Source: Pseudomonadota bacterium (lineage in GTDB: Bacteria; Pseudomonadota; Gammaproteobacteria; Burkholderiales; Casimicrobiaceae). From it: 64,000 bases of DNA. Both the position numbers and the translations under genes were made by a program. This document shows, in pieces, positions 48,630 through 58,357 of the stretch. Where the stretch lies: positions 54,885 through 118,884 of the forward strand of contig JAFEDD010000044.1 in assembly GCA_018241765.1 (NCBI GenBank), in the 5' to 3' direction. Below the pieces are notes generated by a model, which searched no databases, was not told the origin of the DNA, and was given only the letters and a program-made list of their open reading frames with translations. The stretch's first letter is position 1. Each line of letters begins with the position of its first letter.

Positions 48630-48684
48630 CGAGAAATGGCCCGGCCGGAACCGGACGGCGACGCGGGCGCAGGCGCGCGCTGGT

Positions 48685-48939
48685 TCAGGCAGCCTTCTTC
48701 GCGTATTTCTTGTTGAAGCGCTCGACGCGGCCGGCCGTGTCGAGGATGCGCTGCTGTTTGCCCGTATAGAACGGATGCGAGGCGCTTGAAATTTCCAGCA
48801 CGACGAGCGGGTATTCCTTGCCGTCGTCCATCGTGATCTTGCGATTGGTGTGCAACGTGGAGCGGGTGATCCATTTCACGTTGGCGGCGGTGTCGTGGAA
48901 CACGACGTCGCGGTATTCAGGGTGAAGGCCGGCTTTCAT
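48685..48939 (-). CDS. rpmE2: 50S ribosomal protein L31 type B
   Basis: 84-residue ribosomal protein. [38 protein letters not shown] and [12 protein letters not shown] are the type B features; the CxxC zinc motif of type A L31 is absent, so it would be the zinc-independent form. It has its own promoter and terminator. Confidence 0.95.
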   Translation of the reverse strand: MKAGLHPEYRDVVFHDTAANVKWITRSTLHTNRKITMDDGKEYPLVVLEISSASHPFYTGKQQRILDTAGRVERFNKKYAKKAA

Positions 48940-49078
48940 GTGAGTTCCTTGCTGAGCCACGGCGCCCCGGGGGCCTGTGTGCGAATGCGCGAGGGCGCAA
49001 CGGCAAACGGTGGCCGGGATACGTGGCACGGGGCCGCATCAGCAATGACGGCGCCCAATTGATATTGAAGAATCTGGC

Positions 49079-49107
49079 ATTGTACATGGCATCAACGAGT
49101 CACGCAA
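49079..49107 (-). promoter_or_regulatory. Candidate sigma-70 promoter of rpmE2
   Basis: On the minus strand TTGCGT (49102-49107) and TACAAT (49079-49084) lie 17 bases apart; the -10 matches 5 of 6. Transcription would start near 49072 and leave a leader of about 130 bases before the rpmE2 ATG. The 336-base gap 48940-49275 otherwise contains no gene that I can support. Confidence 0.5.
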
Positions 49108-49275
49108 CGACGCCCGGCGCCCTGCGGGGTTGAACTCGACGCCGGCGCACCGAACTTGGGGTGGAAAGCGCGCGGCCGAGCCGCAGGCGTCGCCTCGGAC
49201 GGTGCACGTGATCGGCATAATCCGCGGGCGCGTCGCCATCGCCCTGTTCAACTTGCTCACCGCGAGGAATCTTTC

Positions 49276-50142
49276 ATGAAACGCATCATCCTGTTCGCGC
49301 TCACCAACGTCGCCGTCGTGGCTGTGCTTGGACTGATGTCGAGTTTGTTCGGCATCAATCGCTTCCTTACCGCGAACGGCCTGAACCTTGGCACGCTACT
49401 TGGGTTCGCGCTCGTGATGGGCTTCACCGGAGCCATCATCTCGCTGCTGATGAGCAAATTGGTGGCCAAATGGTCCATGGGCGTCCAGATCATCAATGAT
49501 TCGCCCGATGGCACGCACCAGTGGTTGGTGCAGACGGTCAAACGATTTGCCGACAAGGCCGGTATCGCGATGCCGGAGGTCGGCATCTACGAGGGTGAAG
49601 CGAACGCATTCGCGACCGGAGCGTTCAAGAATTCGTCGTTGGTGGCGGTGTCGACCGGACTCCTGCAAAGCATGAATCGGGAGGAAGTCGAAGCGGTGAT
49701 CGGGCACGAGATCGCCCACGTCACCAATGGTGACATGGTGACGATGACGTTGATTCAGGGTGTGATGAACACCTTCGTGATTTTCTTCTCGCGCGTCATT
49801 GGCTACTTCGTCGACCGCGTCGTGCTGCGCAACGATCGCGATGGCGTCGGCGTCGGCTACATGATCTCCGTGTTCATCCTCGACATCGTGCTCGGATTCG
49901 TCGCTCATCTCGTCGTGGCCTGGTTTTCGCGTCAGCGGGAGTTTCGTGCTGATGCCGGGTCGGCCCAATTGATCGGGAACTCACAGCCGATGCAAAACGC
50001 GCTGGCGCGGCTCGGTGGCCTTCCGGCCAACGAACTGCCCGGCTCGGTCAAGGGTATGGGCATCAGCGGCGGCATTGGCTCACTGTTCGCCACTCATCCG
50101 CCGATCGAGGATCGCATTCGCGCGTTGCAGCAGCGCGCCTGA
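49276..50142 (+). CDS. htpX: Membrane metalloprotease HtpX
   Basis: 288-residue inner-membrane zinc protease (M48B) that degrades misfolded membrane proteins. Two N-terminal membrane helices, the zinc motif HEIAH at residues 144-148 (followed by VTNGDMV), two more helices near 155-215, and the third ligand region [12 protein letters not shown]. The start at 49276 follows GAGGAA (49264-49269). The gene is divergent from rpmE2. Confidence 0.96.
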   Translation: MKRIILFALTNVAVVAVLGLMSSLFGINRFLTANGLNLGTLLGFALVMGFTGAIISLLMSKLVAKWSMGVQIINDSPDGTHQWLVQTVKRFADKAGIAMPEVGIYEGEANAFATGAFKNSSLVAVSTGLLQSMNREEVEAVIGHEIAHVTNGDMVTMTLIQGVMNTFVIFFSRVIGYFVDRVVLRNDRDGVGVGYMISVFILDIVLGFVAHLVVAWFSRQREFRADAGSAQLIGNSQPMQNALARLGGLPANELPGSVKGMGISGGIGSLFATHPPIEDRIRALQQRA

Positions 50143-50264
50143 GCGCCGACGGTTGGCGACGAAGCCCCGTCGCCGCCGAATCGCGCGAGCGGTCATGGCA
50201 ATGGGATAATGCGCCGCCCCCGCCGGGGCTGCGTGCTTTCTCTCTCCATCCAGACCCATTGCGC

Positions 50265-52313
50265 ATGCTCTTCCATGCCGTCGTCGCGCTGTCGGCGTTC
50301 CTGCTCTTTCTCGTCCAGCCACTGATCGCCAAGCAGATCCTGCCCTGGTTCGGCGGGAGTTCGGCCGTGTGGACGACCTGCATGCTGTTCTTTCAGGCGG
50401 CGCTGCTCGTCGGTTATGCCTACGCCGACTGGACGCCGCGACACTTCGGCGCAAAGCGGCAACCGCTCGCGCACATCGCCGTCGCCTTGCTCGCCGCGCT
50501 CTCGCTGCCGATTCTCGCTGCGACGCACTGGAAGCCGGAAGGCAGCGAGGAGCCGATCTCACGCATCCTGATGCTGCTCACCGTCACCATCGGTCTGCCC
50601 TATGTGCTGCTGGCGACTACGAGCCCGTTGATTCAGAGCTACTTTGCTCGACTGCGGCCGGGGCGTGATCCGTACCGCTTGTTTGCGCTATCGAACGCCG
50701 CGTCGCTGGGCGCTTTGGTTGCCTACCCATCGGTCATCGAGCCCTGGGTCGGCACGCGGTGGCAGGCGTATGCGTGGTCGGTGCTGTTCGCGGTGTTCGT
50801 GCTTCTGCTCTCAACGCTCGCATGGCGTGTGAGCCGAACGCCGACGGCGGACAACGACGCGTCGCAGGCGGCCACTTCGCCGCGCGGCGCGTCCGCCGGG
50901 GCTCCGGCGCTGTCGACGCGCCTGCGCTGGCTTGCGCTCTCGGCGGTGGGGTCGATGCTGCTGCTCGCGGTGTCCAACCACATCACACAGAACGTCGCCA
51001 GCGTGCCGCTTCTGTGGATACTGCCGCTGACCCTCTATCTGCTCACCTTCATCCTCGTTTTCGATGGTACGGGTTGGTATCGGCGCGGTGTGTTTGCGAT
51101 CGCATTTGTGCCGAGCGTGCTGGGCATGTGCTTTCTGCTCATCAGCAAGGACTACCAGTTCGACCTGATTGTGCAGACCACGGCGTTCTGCCTTGGTTTG
51201 TTCGTCGTGTGCATGTTTTGTCATGGCGAACTGGCTCTTGCGAAACCGCAGCCCGCGTATCTGACGCTGTTCTACCTGCGGATTGCCGCAGGTGGCGCCC
51301 TCGGTGCGCTCATCGTCAGCGTTTTGGCGCCTTTCGTGTTCGATATCTACGTCGAGACGGCGCTCGCGTTGTTGTTGGCGACGCTTCTCTTCGTTCCGGT
51401 CGCGCGAGCATTGCGCGGGTGGCTGCTCTGGCCTTCGCTCGCGCTGACGCTGGTCGTCATCGGCGCGACGATCGGCTACGTTCGTGAGGAGTACAAGAAC
51501 GCGGTTGCCATCAGCCGAAATTTCTACGGCGTACTCAAGGTCAAGACCTATGGCGAACCGGATTCGCCCGACTATCTCGTGCGTCTCGTGCACGGCGCAA
51601 TCCTGCATGGCGAGCAGTATCCGGTCGGCTCGCTTCGGCGCGAACCCACCACGTACTACACGGCAAGCTCAGGGTTTGGTCGTGCCGTTGAGCTCGAACG
51701 CAGGCAAGCCCCGAAAACGCACGACGCGCAACGTATCGGGATGATCGGTCTTGGCGTGGGCACGGTGGCGGCATGGTGCCGGCGCGGAGACTGGTGCCGC
51801 ATCTACGAAATCAATCCTGAAGTCGAGCGTCTTGCGCGTCGACATTTCAGCTTTCTGGCCGATAGCCTTGGGCAGATCGAGGTGATCTTGGGTGACGCCA
51901 GACTGTCGCTCGAGCGCGAGGCGAACAACCAGTTCAACGTGCTTGCCGTCGATGCCTTTTCGGGGGATTCGATCCCCATGCACCTGATCACCGATGAGGC
52001 GGTGCGAGCCTTCATGGCCCATGTGCGACATGGCGGCATCCTTGCTTACCATGTGTCGAATCGCTTTCTCGATCTGCCACCCGTACTCGCGGAAATCGCG
52101 GCCCGGCAAGGCCTCGCCGGTGTCGTCGTGAACGACCCATCGCAGAAGGACAACGCATTGCACTCATCGAGCACGTGGGTGCTGCTCGCGCGCGAGCACA
52201 CGTCGCTCGCACCGCTCGGCGATGCCGCGACGCCGCTGGCGCGTCAGCCCGGCGCGCCGCTGTGGAGCGACGACTTCAACAACCTGCTGTCGGTCGTCAA
52301 GTGGGCGTGGTGA
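50265..52313 (+). CDS. Membrane-anchored spermidine synthase-like protein
   Basis: 682-residue fusion. The N-terminal 410 residues hold about ten to twelve membrane helices (AFLLFLVQPLIAKQILPWFG is the typical start of the fused MFS/spermidine synthase family). The C-terminal part is a Rossmann-like spermidine synthase domain with MIGLGVGTVAAWCRRGD, YEINPEVERLARRHF, GDARLSLER and VDAFSGDSIPMHL. The GxGxG and Asp positions for the aminopropyl donor are present; the polyamine substrate is not proven. An ATG at 50265 is favoured over TTG at 50259. Its 3' end overlaps the convergent trhO gene by 17 bases. Confidence 0.85.
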   Translation: MLFHAVVALSAFLLFLVQPLIAKQILPWFGGSSAVWTTCMLFFQAALLVGYAYADWTPRHFGAKRQPLAHIAVALLAALSLPILAATHWKPEGSEEPISRILMLLTVTIGLPYVLLATTSPLIQSYFARLRPGRDPYRLFALSNAASLGALVAYPSVIEPWVGTRWQAYAWSVLFAVFVLLLSTLAWRVSRTPTADNDASQAATSPRGASAGAPALSTRLRWLALSAVGSMLLLAVSNHITQNVASVPLLWILPLTLYLLTFILVFDGTGWYRRGVFAIAFVPSVLGMCFLLISKDYQFDLIVQTTAFCLGLFVVCMFCHGELALAKPQPAYLTLFYLRIAAGGALGALIVSVLAPFVFDIYVETALALLLATLLFVPVARALRGWLLWPSLALTLVVIGATIGYVREEYKNAVAISRNFYGVLKVKTYGEPDSPDYLVRLVHGAILHGEQYPVGSLRREPTTYYTASSGFGRAVELERRQAPKTHDAQRIGMIGLGVGTVAAWCRRGDWCRIYEINPEVERLARRHFSFLADSLGQIEVILGDARLSLEREANNQFNVLAVDAFSGDSIPMHLITDEAVRAFMAHVRHGGILAYHVSNRFLDLPPVLAEIAARQGLAGVVVNDPSQKDNALHSSSTWVLLAREHTSLAPLGDAATPLARQPGAPLWSDDFNNLLSVVKWAW

Positions 52314-53043
52314 TCGGCGCGGCGTCGGAGTGCGCGCGAAGCGCGGGATCGAGCGCCGCACGCTCATCGAACACGAAGCAATCTCCGTCGAAGTGCGAGC
52401 GGCCGATCTGTTCAAAATAGCGAAGGATGCCACCCTCGAGCTGATAGACATCGGCTACCCCGAGCGCGCGCAGCAGTGGGGCGGCCTTTTCACAGCGAAT
52501 GCCGCCGGTACAGAAGCTCACGACGGTTTTGCCGGCGAGATCTCCTGCCCGATCGCGCGCGATGGCGCCAAATTCGGTGAAATTGCGGTTACCCCAGAAC
52601 AGTGCCCGCGTAAAGGTGCCACGCGCGACTTCGACATCGTTGCGGGTATCGAGCAGTACGAGGTCCTCGCCGGCGTCGAGTCGACGCTTCAGCTCGCGCG
52701 GCGTCATGAACGGGGCGGGCGCGCGCACGGGATCGATGTCTGGCTGGCGGAAGGTGACGATTTCGCGTTTCAGCTTGATCTTCATCCGCCGAAACGGGAC
52801 ATGCTCGCTCCAGCTTTCCTTCAGGTCGAGCGCCGCGAAACGCGGGTCATGCTCGACCATGCCGACGAAAGCGCGAACGGCGGCTTCGGCGCCGGCAAGA
52901 AAGACGTTGATGCCTTCGGGGGCGACCAACACCGATCCCTTGATGCCGAGCGTTCGCGCGAAGGGCAGCCACGCTGCTTTCAGGGCACCTGGATCGTCGA
53001 TGGCGACGAACCGGTAGGTTGCGACATTCAGGATGGACGGCAT
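52297..53043 (-). CDS. trhO: tRNA uridine-5-hydroxylase TrhO-type rhodanese protein
   Basis: 248-residue protein related to TrhO (YceA), which makes 5-hydroxyuridine at tRNA position 34 in an oxygen-dependent reaction. N-terminal acylphosphatase-like domain (NVATYRFVAIDDPGALKAAW, GSVLVAPEGINVFLAG), then a rhodanese domain with VLLDTRNDVEVARG and the catalytic Cys178 in SFCTGGIRCEKA. It lacks the Cys-rich C-terminal extension of the 350-residue E. coli protein. The long upstream open frame is spurious; MPSILNVATYRF is the family start. Confidence 0.9.
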   Translation of the reverse strand: MPSILNVATYRFVAIDDPGALKAAWLPFARTLGIKGSVLVAPEGINVFLAGAEAAVRAFVGMVEHDPRFAALDLKESWSEHVPFRRMKIKLKREIVTFRQPDIDPVRAPAPFMTPRELKRRLDAGEDLVLLDTRNDVEVARGTFTRALFWGNRNFTEFGAIARDRAGDLAGKTVVSFCTGGIRCEKAAPLLRALGVADVYQLEGGILRYFEQIGRSHFDGDCFVFDERAALDPALRAHSDAAPITTPT

Positions 53044-53232
53044 GCTGCCATTGTAGGCAGCGAGCGGCGCGGGGCAGGCTGCGCAGGAACGTTGGCGCGG
53101 TTCGTGCCTCGGCCGCCCACGTTGACGTCCCCGACGCGTATCGAGTTTTCCCAGCGTTCGGCGTGAGCGACCAAAGCGCGGCACAATAGCGCCCGGACTG
53201 CGCAAAATCAAATGGATTCCGAGGGAGACGCG

Positions 53233-54369
53233 ATGACTTACGCCGCTGTTACAGGTTGGGGAAAATGCATGCCACCAGCCATTTTGAGCAATGCCGACCT
53301 GGCGACATTCCTCGACACCGACGATGAATGGATCACCACTCGGACCGGCATGAAGGAGCGGCGCATTTCGCATGTCAACGCGATCGAAATGGCCTATGTC
53401 GCCGCCATGCGGACGCTGGCCTGCGCAGGGCTCGCTGCGAGCGACATCGATTTGATCGTCTACGGTTCGTGCAGCAATGACGAAATGGTGCCCAACACGG
53501 CTTCGGCCCTGCAATACAAGCTCGGTGCGGGCAACGCCGCCGCGATGGACGTCAATACGGCGTGCACGTCGTTCCTCTATAGCTGGTCGACCGCGAATGC
53601 GATGATCCGCAGCGGCGTCGTGCGCCGCGCGCTGGTGGTGGGCGTGGAGCTCATTTCGCGGTACATGGATTGGGATAACCGTGGTGTCGCCGTGCTCTTC
53701 GGCGATGGGGCCGCCGCCATCGTCCTCGAGGCCACCGAGGAGCGCACCGGATTGCTTGCGGAGACGCTCGGTTGCTATGCCGATGCGCGAGGCATCTTGC
53801 GCATCGGTGGCTACGGTGCGGCATATGCCAACAGCAACGTGACGTTTGGCGACATGTCGTGGATATTCGACGGGCCGCAGATCTTCAAGAAGGCGGTGCA
53901 AGGCATGACCGACGCCAGCGCCAAGACGCTCGACAAGGTGGGCGTGTCATCGAGTGACATCGATCTCGTCGTTCCCCATCAGGCCAATGCCCGCATCATC
54001 GAAGCGGTTGCGAAGTACGCCGGCATTCCCATGGCCAAGGTGCACTTGACGGTGCAGAAGTACGGCAACATGAGCGCCGCCACCGTTCCTGTGGCGCTGG
54101 TGGAGGCGCTGGAAGAGGGGCGTCTCGGCCCGCGCGGCAAATTGCTGATGCCGGCCTTCGGAGCGGGGCTCACGTTGTGCTCGCACTATGCCGAATGGGG
54201 TGAGCGCACAAGCCCGAAGGATGTCGCCGATGTCGAATTGCCGCCATGCGAGAGCACGGCGCTCGAACTCGTGCAGGCGATCCGTGCGGCGAAGGATATT
54301 CGCGGCCGCAGTGCGGCGGGACTGGCCGGCGCGTATCTGGTCGACCAACGACCCTACGGCGCGCAGTAG
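53233..54369 (+). CDS. Beta-ketoacyl-ACP synthase III family protein (FabH-like)
   Basis: 378-residue thiolase-fold condensing enzyme. The Cys-His-Asn triad is visible as Cys111 (DVNTACTSFL), His249 (PHQANARI) and Asn279 (KYGNMSAA). It is about 60 residues longer than E. coli FabH, with extra sequence after ERTSPKDVADVELP. No fab genes adjoin, so it is not necessarily the housekeeping FabH and may act on a secondary lipid or other acyl substrate. The start at 53233 follows GAGGGAG (53220-53226). The first residues MDSEGD of the longer frame are not needed. Confidence 0.88.
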   Translation: MTYAAVTGWGKCMPPAILSNADLATFLDTDDEWITTRTGMKERRISHVNAIEMAYVAAMRTLACAGLAASDIDLIVYGSCSNDEMVPNTASALQYKLGAGNAAAMDVNTACTSFLYSWSTANAMIRSGVVRRALVVGVELISRYMDWDNRGVAVLFGDGAAAIVLEATEERTGLLAETLGCYADARGILRIGGYGAAYANSNVTFGDMSWIFDGPQIFKKAVQGMTDASAKTLDKVGVSSSDIDLVVPHQANARIIEAVAKYAGIPMAKVHLTVQKYGNMSAATVPVALVEALEEGRLGPRGKLLMPAFGAGLTLCSHYAEWGERTSPKDVADVELPPCESTALELVQAIRAAKDIRGRSAAGLAGAYLVDQRPYGAQ

Positions 54370-54382
54370 CCAGGGGCGGTGG

Positions 54383-55270
54383 TCAGTGCCGGGCGTAGTG
54401 CGGAACGGCTTCGCCCTCTTCGCAAAACATGCGCAAGTAGCTCAGCCGGTCGCGCGTCGCGACGCCCTGCGCCACGGCTTGCTGTAGTGCGCAGTCGGGT
54501 TCGCGCTGATGACGGCAGTCGCGAAACCGGCAGCGTCCGAGCGCCTCTCGAAACTCGGGGAACGCGCGCTCGATGTCGCCACGCGCGAAATGGGCGAGGC
54601 CGAACACCTGCATGCCGGGTGAATCGACGACCCAGGCGTTCGGGGTGTCGAGCGTGAAGAGCCGGGTGAAGGTCGTCGTGTGACGTCCTGACGACAGGGC
54701 TTGCGAGATGGTGTTCGTGCGTTGCAGGTCGGCGCCGGCGAGTGCGTTGAGCAACTTGCTCTTGCCCATGCCGGATTGCCCGATCAACAGCGAGCGTTCG
54801 TTCAGCAGACGCTCGCGCATCGGAGCATGGTTGAACTTAGCCGAAAAGGGAATGACCGGGTAGCCGAGATCGCGATAGCGCGCGAGTGCATCGGCGGTGG
54901 CCGATGCCTCGACCAGATCGATCTTGTTGAGCCCGATGATGGCCTTGACGCCGCTCGCCTCGGCACACACGAGCCAGCGATTCAACAATTCGTCGGAATA
55001 CGGCGGCAACGGCGCGACGATGCACACAATCTGCGTGACGTTGGCGGCGACGAGTTTTTGCTTGAAGGCGTCAGCGCGGTAGAACAGGCTCTCGCGCGGC
55101 GCAACGCTCTCGATCACGCCTTCGCGCTCGTTGCTGTGATAAACCGCTACGCGGTCGCCGCAGGCGATCTGAAGCTGTCGTCCCTTGGTGACGCAGATGA
55201 GTTCGGTGCCATCGTCGAGGCGGACGGTGTTGTGACGGCGCTGTGTTTCGATGACCAGGGCGTTCAGCAT
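54383..55270 (-). CDS. rsgA: Ribosome small subunit-dependent GTPase RsgA
   Basis: 295-residue circularly permuted GTPase for 30S maturation. OB domain first, then G4 GLNKIDLV, G1 GQSGMGKSKL, G3 DSPGMQVFGL and the zinc-binding end CRFRDCRHQREPDC. The P-loop has Met where most have Val. It lies just downstream of the pterin dehydratase gene. Confidence 0.95.
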   Translation of the reverse strand: MLNALVIETQRRHNTVRLDDGTELICVTKGRQLQIACGDRVAVYHSNEREGVIESVAPRESLFYRADAFKQKLVAANVTQIVCIVAPLPPYSDELLNRWLVCAEASGVKAIIGLNKIDLVEASATADALARYRDLGYPVIPFSAKFNHAPMRERLLNERSLLIGQSGMGKSKLLNALAGADLQRTNTISQALSSGRHTTTFTRLFTLDTPNAWVVDSPGMQVFGLAHFARGDIERAFPEFREALGRCRFRDCRHQREPDCALQQAVAQGVATRDRLSYLRMFCEEGEAVPHYARH

Positions 55271-55289
55271 GCGCAGATAGAGCGGCGAT

Positions 55290-55667
55290 TCAGAGCAGGC
55301 GATGGGCGACTTCGATGCGCGCGGCGCAGATGAAATCGTTGTTGGACAGCCCGCCGTGCCCGTGCTCGACGTCGTGCGTGTGGTATGACACCTCGCAGTG
55401 GTTGTAGTGCACGATCAGATCCGGATGGTGGTTGGTCACATGCGAGATGGAGGCGACCACGTTCACGAATGCGATCGTTTCGTAGTAGTTCTTGAAGTGA
55501 AACCGCTTGACGATGCGGCCATGCGGCGAACCGTGATCGCCAGCGACAAAGCGCCAGTCGGGCAGTACGGCGAGATGGGCTTCGATGTCGGCGTGGGTGA
55601 AGGCGCTGTGACCGTGCTGAGGCTCGGTTTTGCTGTATGCCAGCGCATCGAGTTTGGGTGCATCCAT
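55290..55667 (-). CDS. Pterin-4-alpha-carbinolamine dehydratase-like protein
   Basis: 125-residue protein with the PCD fold signature: VNVVASISHVTNHHPDLIVHYNHCEVSYHTHD, then GLSNNDFICAARIE, with the HHPD active-site motif (written here only as the family's key histidines and Asp). The enzyme dehydrates 4a-hydroxytetrahydrobiopterin; family members are found without phenylalanine hydroxylase, and none is visible here. The start at 55667 gives MDAPKLDALAYSK. It is 19 bases before rsgA. Confidence 0.85.
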   Translation of the reverse strand: MDAPKLDALAYSKTEPQHGHSAFTHADIEAHLAVLPDWRFVAGDHGSPHGRIVKRFHFKNYYETIAFVNVVASISHVTNHHPDLIVHYNHCEVSYHTHDVEHGHGGLSNNDFICAARIEVAHRLL

Positions 55668-55728
55668 GGCGAATCCTCTCCGAAAACTTTCTCCGTCGCA
55701 CGCCAGTTCGGTCATTTCGCGCGTTCAA

Positions 55729-56994
55729 TCAGTGCGCTTCGAGCGCGCGGATGCGGATCATGGCCGGCGGGTGTGAGTGATGATACGCGGAATAGAGTCG
55801 ATCGGGTGTCAGGGTGCTCGCGTTGTCACGGTAGAGTTTGGTGAGCGCCGAGACCAGTTGGTCGCGGTTGGCGACCTCGGCGGCATAGCGATCTGCCTCA
55901 AACTCGTGCTTGCGCGAATAGGCAGCGCCAAGCGGCGTCATCCAGAACAAGAGCGGCGGCAACACCAGCGCAAACAGCAGCAAGGCGACGCCGGGCGCGC
56001 TTCGTCCGGTATCGCCAGCAAAGCCGAACGCCGTGAAGAACCATGGTTGCGTCAGCGTCCAGGCCAGCAGCGCAAACAGCGACAGACTCGCCAGCGCCAT
56101 CAGCGCGAGTCGCTTGGCGATGTGGCGGCGCCGGAAATGACCCAACTCATGGGCCAGCACGGCGACAATTTCGCCAGTGTCGAGACGAGCGAGCAGCGTG
56201 TCGAAGAAGACGATGCGCTTGCTGCGGCCGAAGCCGGTGAAGTAGGCGTTGCCGTGGGCTGAACGACGTGAACCATCCATGACGAAGAGGCCGTTGCTGG
56301 CAAAGCCCGCCCGCGCGAGCAGCGCTTCAATGGCGTCGCGGACCTCGCCTTGCGCCAGAGGTTCGAACTTGTTGAAGAGCGGTGCAATGAGGCTTGGATA
56401 GATAAGGAGCATCAGCATCTGAAAGGCGGCAAATGCAATCCAGGCGTAGAGCCACCAGAGGCTACCCGCCGAGCGCATCAACCAGAACACGAGCGCCGCG
56501 AGCGGGAGCAGCAACGCCACGGCCAGCGCGCTTCCCTTCGCCAGATCGAGCCAGAACGTCGCCCGCGTCGTCTTGTTGAAGCCGAAGCGCTCCTCGATGT
56601 GGAACGTGCTGTAGTAGTTGAAGGGGATACTGATGAGGCTGCTGATTGCGCCGAAGCAGGCAAGCAAAGCAACTTCGCGCGCAATCGGCGTGGCTGCGAG
56701 GGCGTCCGTGGCACGCCACAGCAGCGCGAGCCCGCCCCACAGGAACAGCGCCGTGACCACTAACCCGACGAAGTCCTCGACGCGGGCGAAGCGGCCTCTG
56801 ACCATGGTGTAGTCGGCAGCGCGCTGATGGTCCGACAACGGGATCTTTGACGTGAACGGCGCCGGAACGGTGGCGCGGCTCGCCTCGACGTGCCTGAGCT
56901 GGCGTCGAAGCAGCCACTGTTCGACGACGTAATGCAAGACGAGCGCGGCGGCGACGATGCAGGAAAAGGCGTTCGCGGTGACGGCAGCGGACAT
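55729..56994 (-). CDS. M48 family membrane metalloprotease (Ste24/CAAX-prenyl protease 1-like)
   Basis: 421-residue polytopic zinc protease. Several membrane helices, [21 protein letters not shown] typical of Ste24, the zinc motif [10 protein letters not shown] near residue 284 and the third ligand Glu in [12 protein letters not shown]. It is larger than HtpX and belongs to the M48A branch; in bacteria its targets are mostly unknown. Divergent from orn. Confidence 0.92.
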   Translation of the reverse strand: MSAAVTANAFSCIVAAALVLHYVVEQWLLRRQLRHVEASRATVPAPFTSKIPLSDHQRAADYTMVRGRFARVEDFVGLVVTALFLWGGLALLWRATDALAATPIAREVALLACFGAISSLISIPFNYYSTFHIEERFGFNKTTRATFWLDLAKGSALAVALLLPLAALVFWLMRSAGSLWWLYAWIAFAAFQMLMLLIYPSLIAPLFNKFEPLAQGEVRDAIEALLARAGFASNGLFVMDGSRRSAHGNAYFTGFGRSKRIVFFDTLLARLDTGEIVAVLAHELGHFRRRHIAKRLALMALASLSLFALLAWTLTQPWFFTAFGFAGDTGRSAPGVALLLFALVLPPLLFWMTPLGAAYSRKHEFEADRYAAEVANRDQLVSALTKLYRDNASTLTPDRLYSAYHHSHPPAMIRIRALEAH

Positions 56995-57178
56995 GGGGCT
57001 CGCGGAAAATGGGGCTGTGGGAAAATGGCCGAGGCTCGCGGGAGCGCGCCTCGATTTTCGTGTATATGGGGCAGGGAGGGCGGAAATGCAACGTCGTCAC
57101 CTTCGCGTCGTTTCTGCGCCGTCGCTCCCGTGTACCGCTTCCGCCCACGTTCATCGCCAATTCGCTCGCCACTGCCCA

Positions 57179-57784
57179 ATGCCGCAAGACCAAAATCATC
57201 TGATCTGGCTCGACATGGAGATGTCCGGTCTCGACCCGGACACGTGCCGCATCCTGGAAGTGGCGATCGTCGTGACCGACAAGAACCTCAATACCGTGGC
57301 GGAAGCGCCGGTGCTGGTCATTCATCAGGAACCCGCCGTGCTCGACGCCATGGACGAATGGAATCGTTCGACGCATGGACGCTCGGGGTTGATCGCCAAG
57401 GTGCGTGCTTCGACGATGCACGAAGACGAGGCGGCGCATCGCCTGATCGATTTTCTGAGTGCGTATGTACCGAAGGGCGCGAGCCCGCTGTGCGGCAACA
57501 GCGTCCATCAGGATCGTCGCTTCATGGTGCGTTACATGCCGGCGCTGGAAGCGTATTTCCATTACCGAAATCTCGATGTCAGCACGCTGAAGGAGCTGGC
57601 GGCTCGCTGGGCGCCGGAGATCAAGAAGGGGTTCCAGAAGCGCACGTTGCACACCGCGCTGGCCGATGTCCACGAAAGCATCGATGAGTTGAAGTATTAC
57701 CGCGAACACTTCATTCGCTTGCCGCAGGTGGCGCCGGCGCGGGGGCGCGAATCCGACGAGCTGACCGCGGGAGGCGGCGATTGA
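57179..57784 (+). CDS. orn: Oligoribonuclease
   Basis: 201-residue 3'-5' exoribonuclease that degrades very short RNA and the dinucleotide pGpG from cyclic di-GMP breakdown. DEDD residues: [28 protein letters not shown] and [15 protein letters not shown], with [16 protein letters not shown] between them. The C-terminal 20 residues are an extension not in E. coli Orn. The start at 57179 is by family alignment; no clear Shine-Dalgarno is present. The stop overlaps the next TTG. Confidence 0.95.
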   Translation: MPQDQNHLIWLDMEMSGLDPDTCRILEVAIVVTDKNLNTVAEAPVLVIHQEPAVLDAMDEWNRSTHGRSGLIAKVRASTMHEDEAAHRLIDFLSAYVPKGASPLCGNSVHQDRRFMVRYMPALEAYFHYRNLDVSTLKELAARWAPEIKKGFQKRTLHTALADVHESIDELKYYREHFIRLPQVAPARGRESDELTAGGGD

Positions 57785-58311
57785 AGTTTTGCTCCGCCTG
57801 CGGAAGCGGCGAGGTTGCGCTGCGCATTCCCGACGGCGACCACCGCGAGCGCTACGTCTGCGCCCGCTGCGGTACGGTGCACTACAAAAATCCACTCATC
57901 GTCTGTGGCATCGTGCCGGTCTACGAAGATCGCGTGCTCTTGTGTCGACGCGGCATCGAGCCGCGCTTCGGCAAGTGGACCTTGCCGGCCGGTTTCATGG
58001 AAAACGGAGAGGCGGTCGAAGAGGGAGCCCAGCGCGAGCTCCATGAAGAGGCGAAGGCGACCGTCACGCTCGGACCGCTGCTCACGATGCTCTCCGTACC
58101 CTACATCTCGCAGGTGCATGTGATGTTTCTCGGCACCATGAGCGAACCGGTGTTCGCCACGACGCCCGAGAGCACCGAAATCATGCTCTGCGACGAAGCG
58201 AACGTCCCGTGGGGTGAAATCGCGTTTCGCACGGTGAAGACGACGCTGGAACACTACTTCGCGTGCCGACGCGCGGGTGCGTACACCTTGAAGTGCGCGA
58301 CGATCGCGTGA
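57781..58311 (+). CDS. Nudix hydrolase with N-terminal zinc ribbon
   Basis: 176-residue hydrolase. An N-terminal CxxC / CxxC pair (CSACGSG and CARCGTVH) precedes a Nudix box [20 protein letters not shown]. The closest family is the ADP-ribose or NADH pyrophosphatase-like zinc-ribbon Nudix group; substrate unknown. TTG start overlapping the orn stop, so coupled. Confidence 0.88.
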   Translation: MKFCSACGSGEVALRIPDGDHRERYVCARCGTVHYKNPLIVCGIVPVYEDRVLLCRRGIEPRFGKWTLPAGFMENGEAVEEGAQRELHEEAKATVTLGPLLTMLSVPYISQVHVMFLGTMSEPVFATTPESTEIMLCDEANVPWGEIAFRTVKTTLEHYFACRRAGAYTLKCATIA

Positions 58312-58357
58312 GGCACGGCTGTCGTTGCCGCGCACGGCGGCATCGGTGGCGCCTCGA

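Noticed and set aside
49152-49179. GAACTT upstream of htpX as a sigma-E promoter
   Set aside because: No TCAAA or TCTGA-like element lies 16 to 17 bases downstream.
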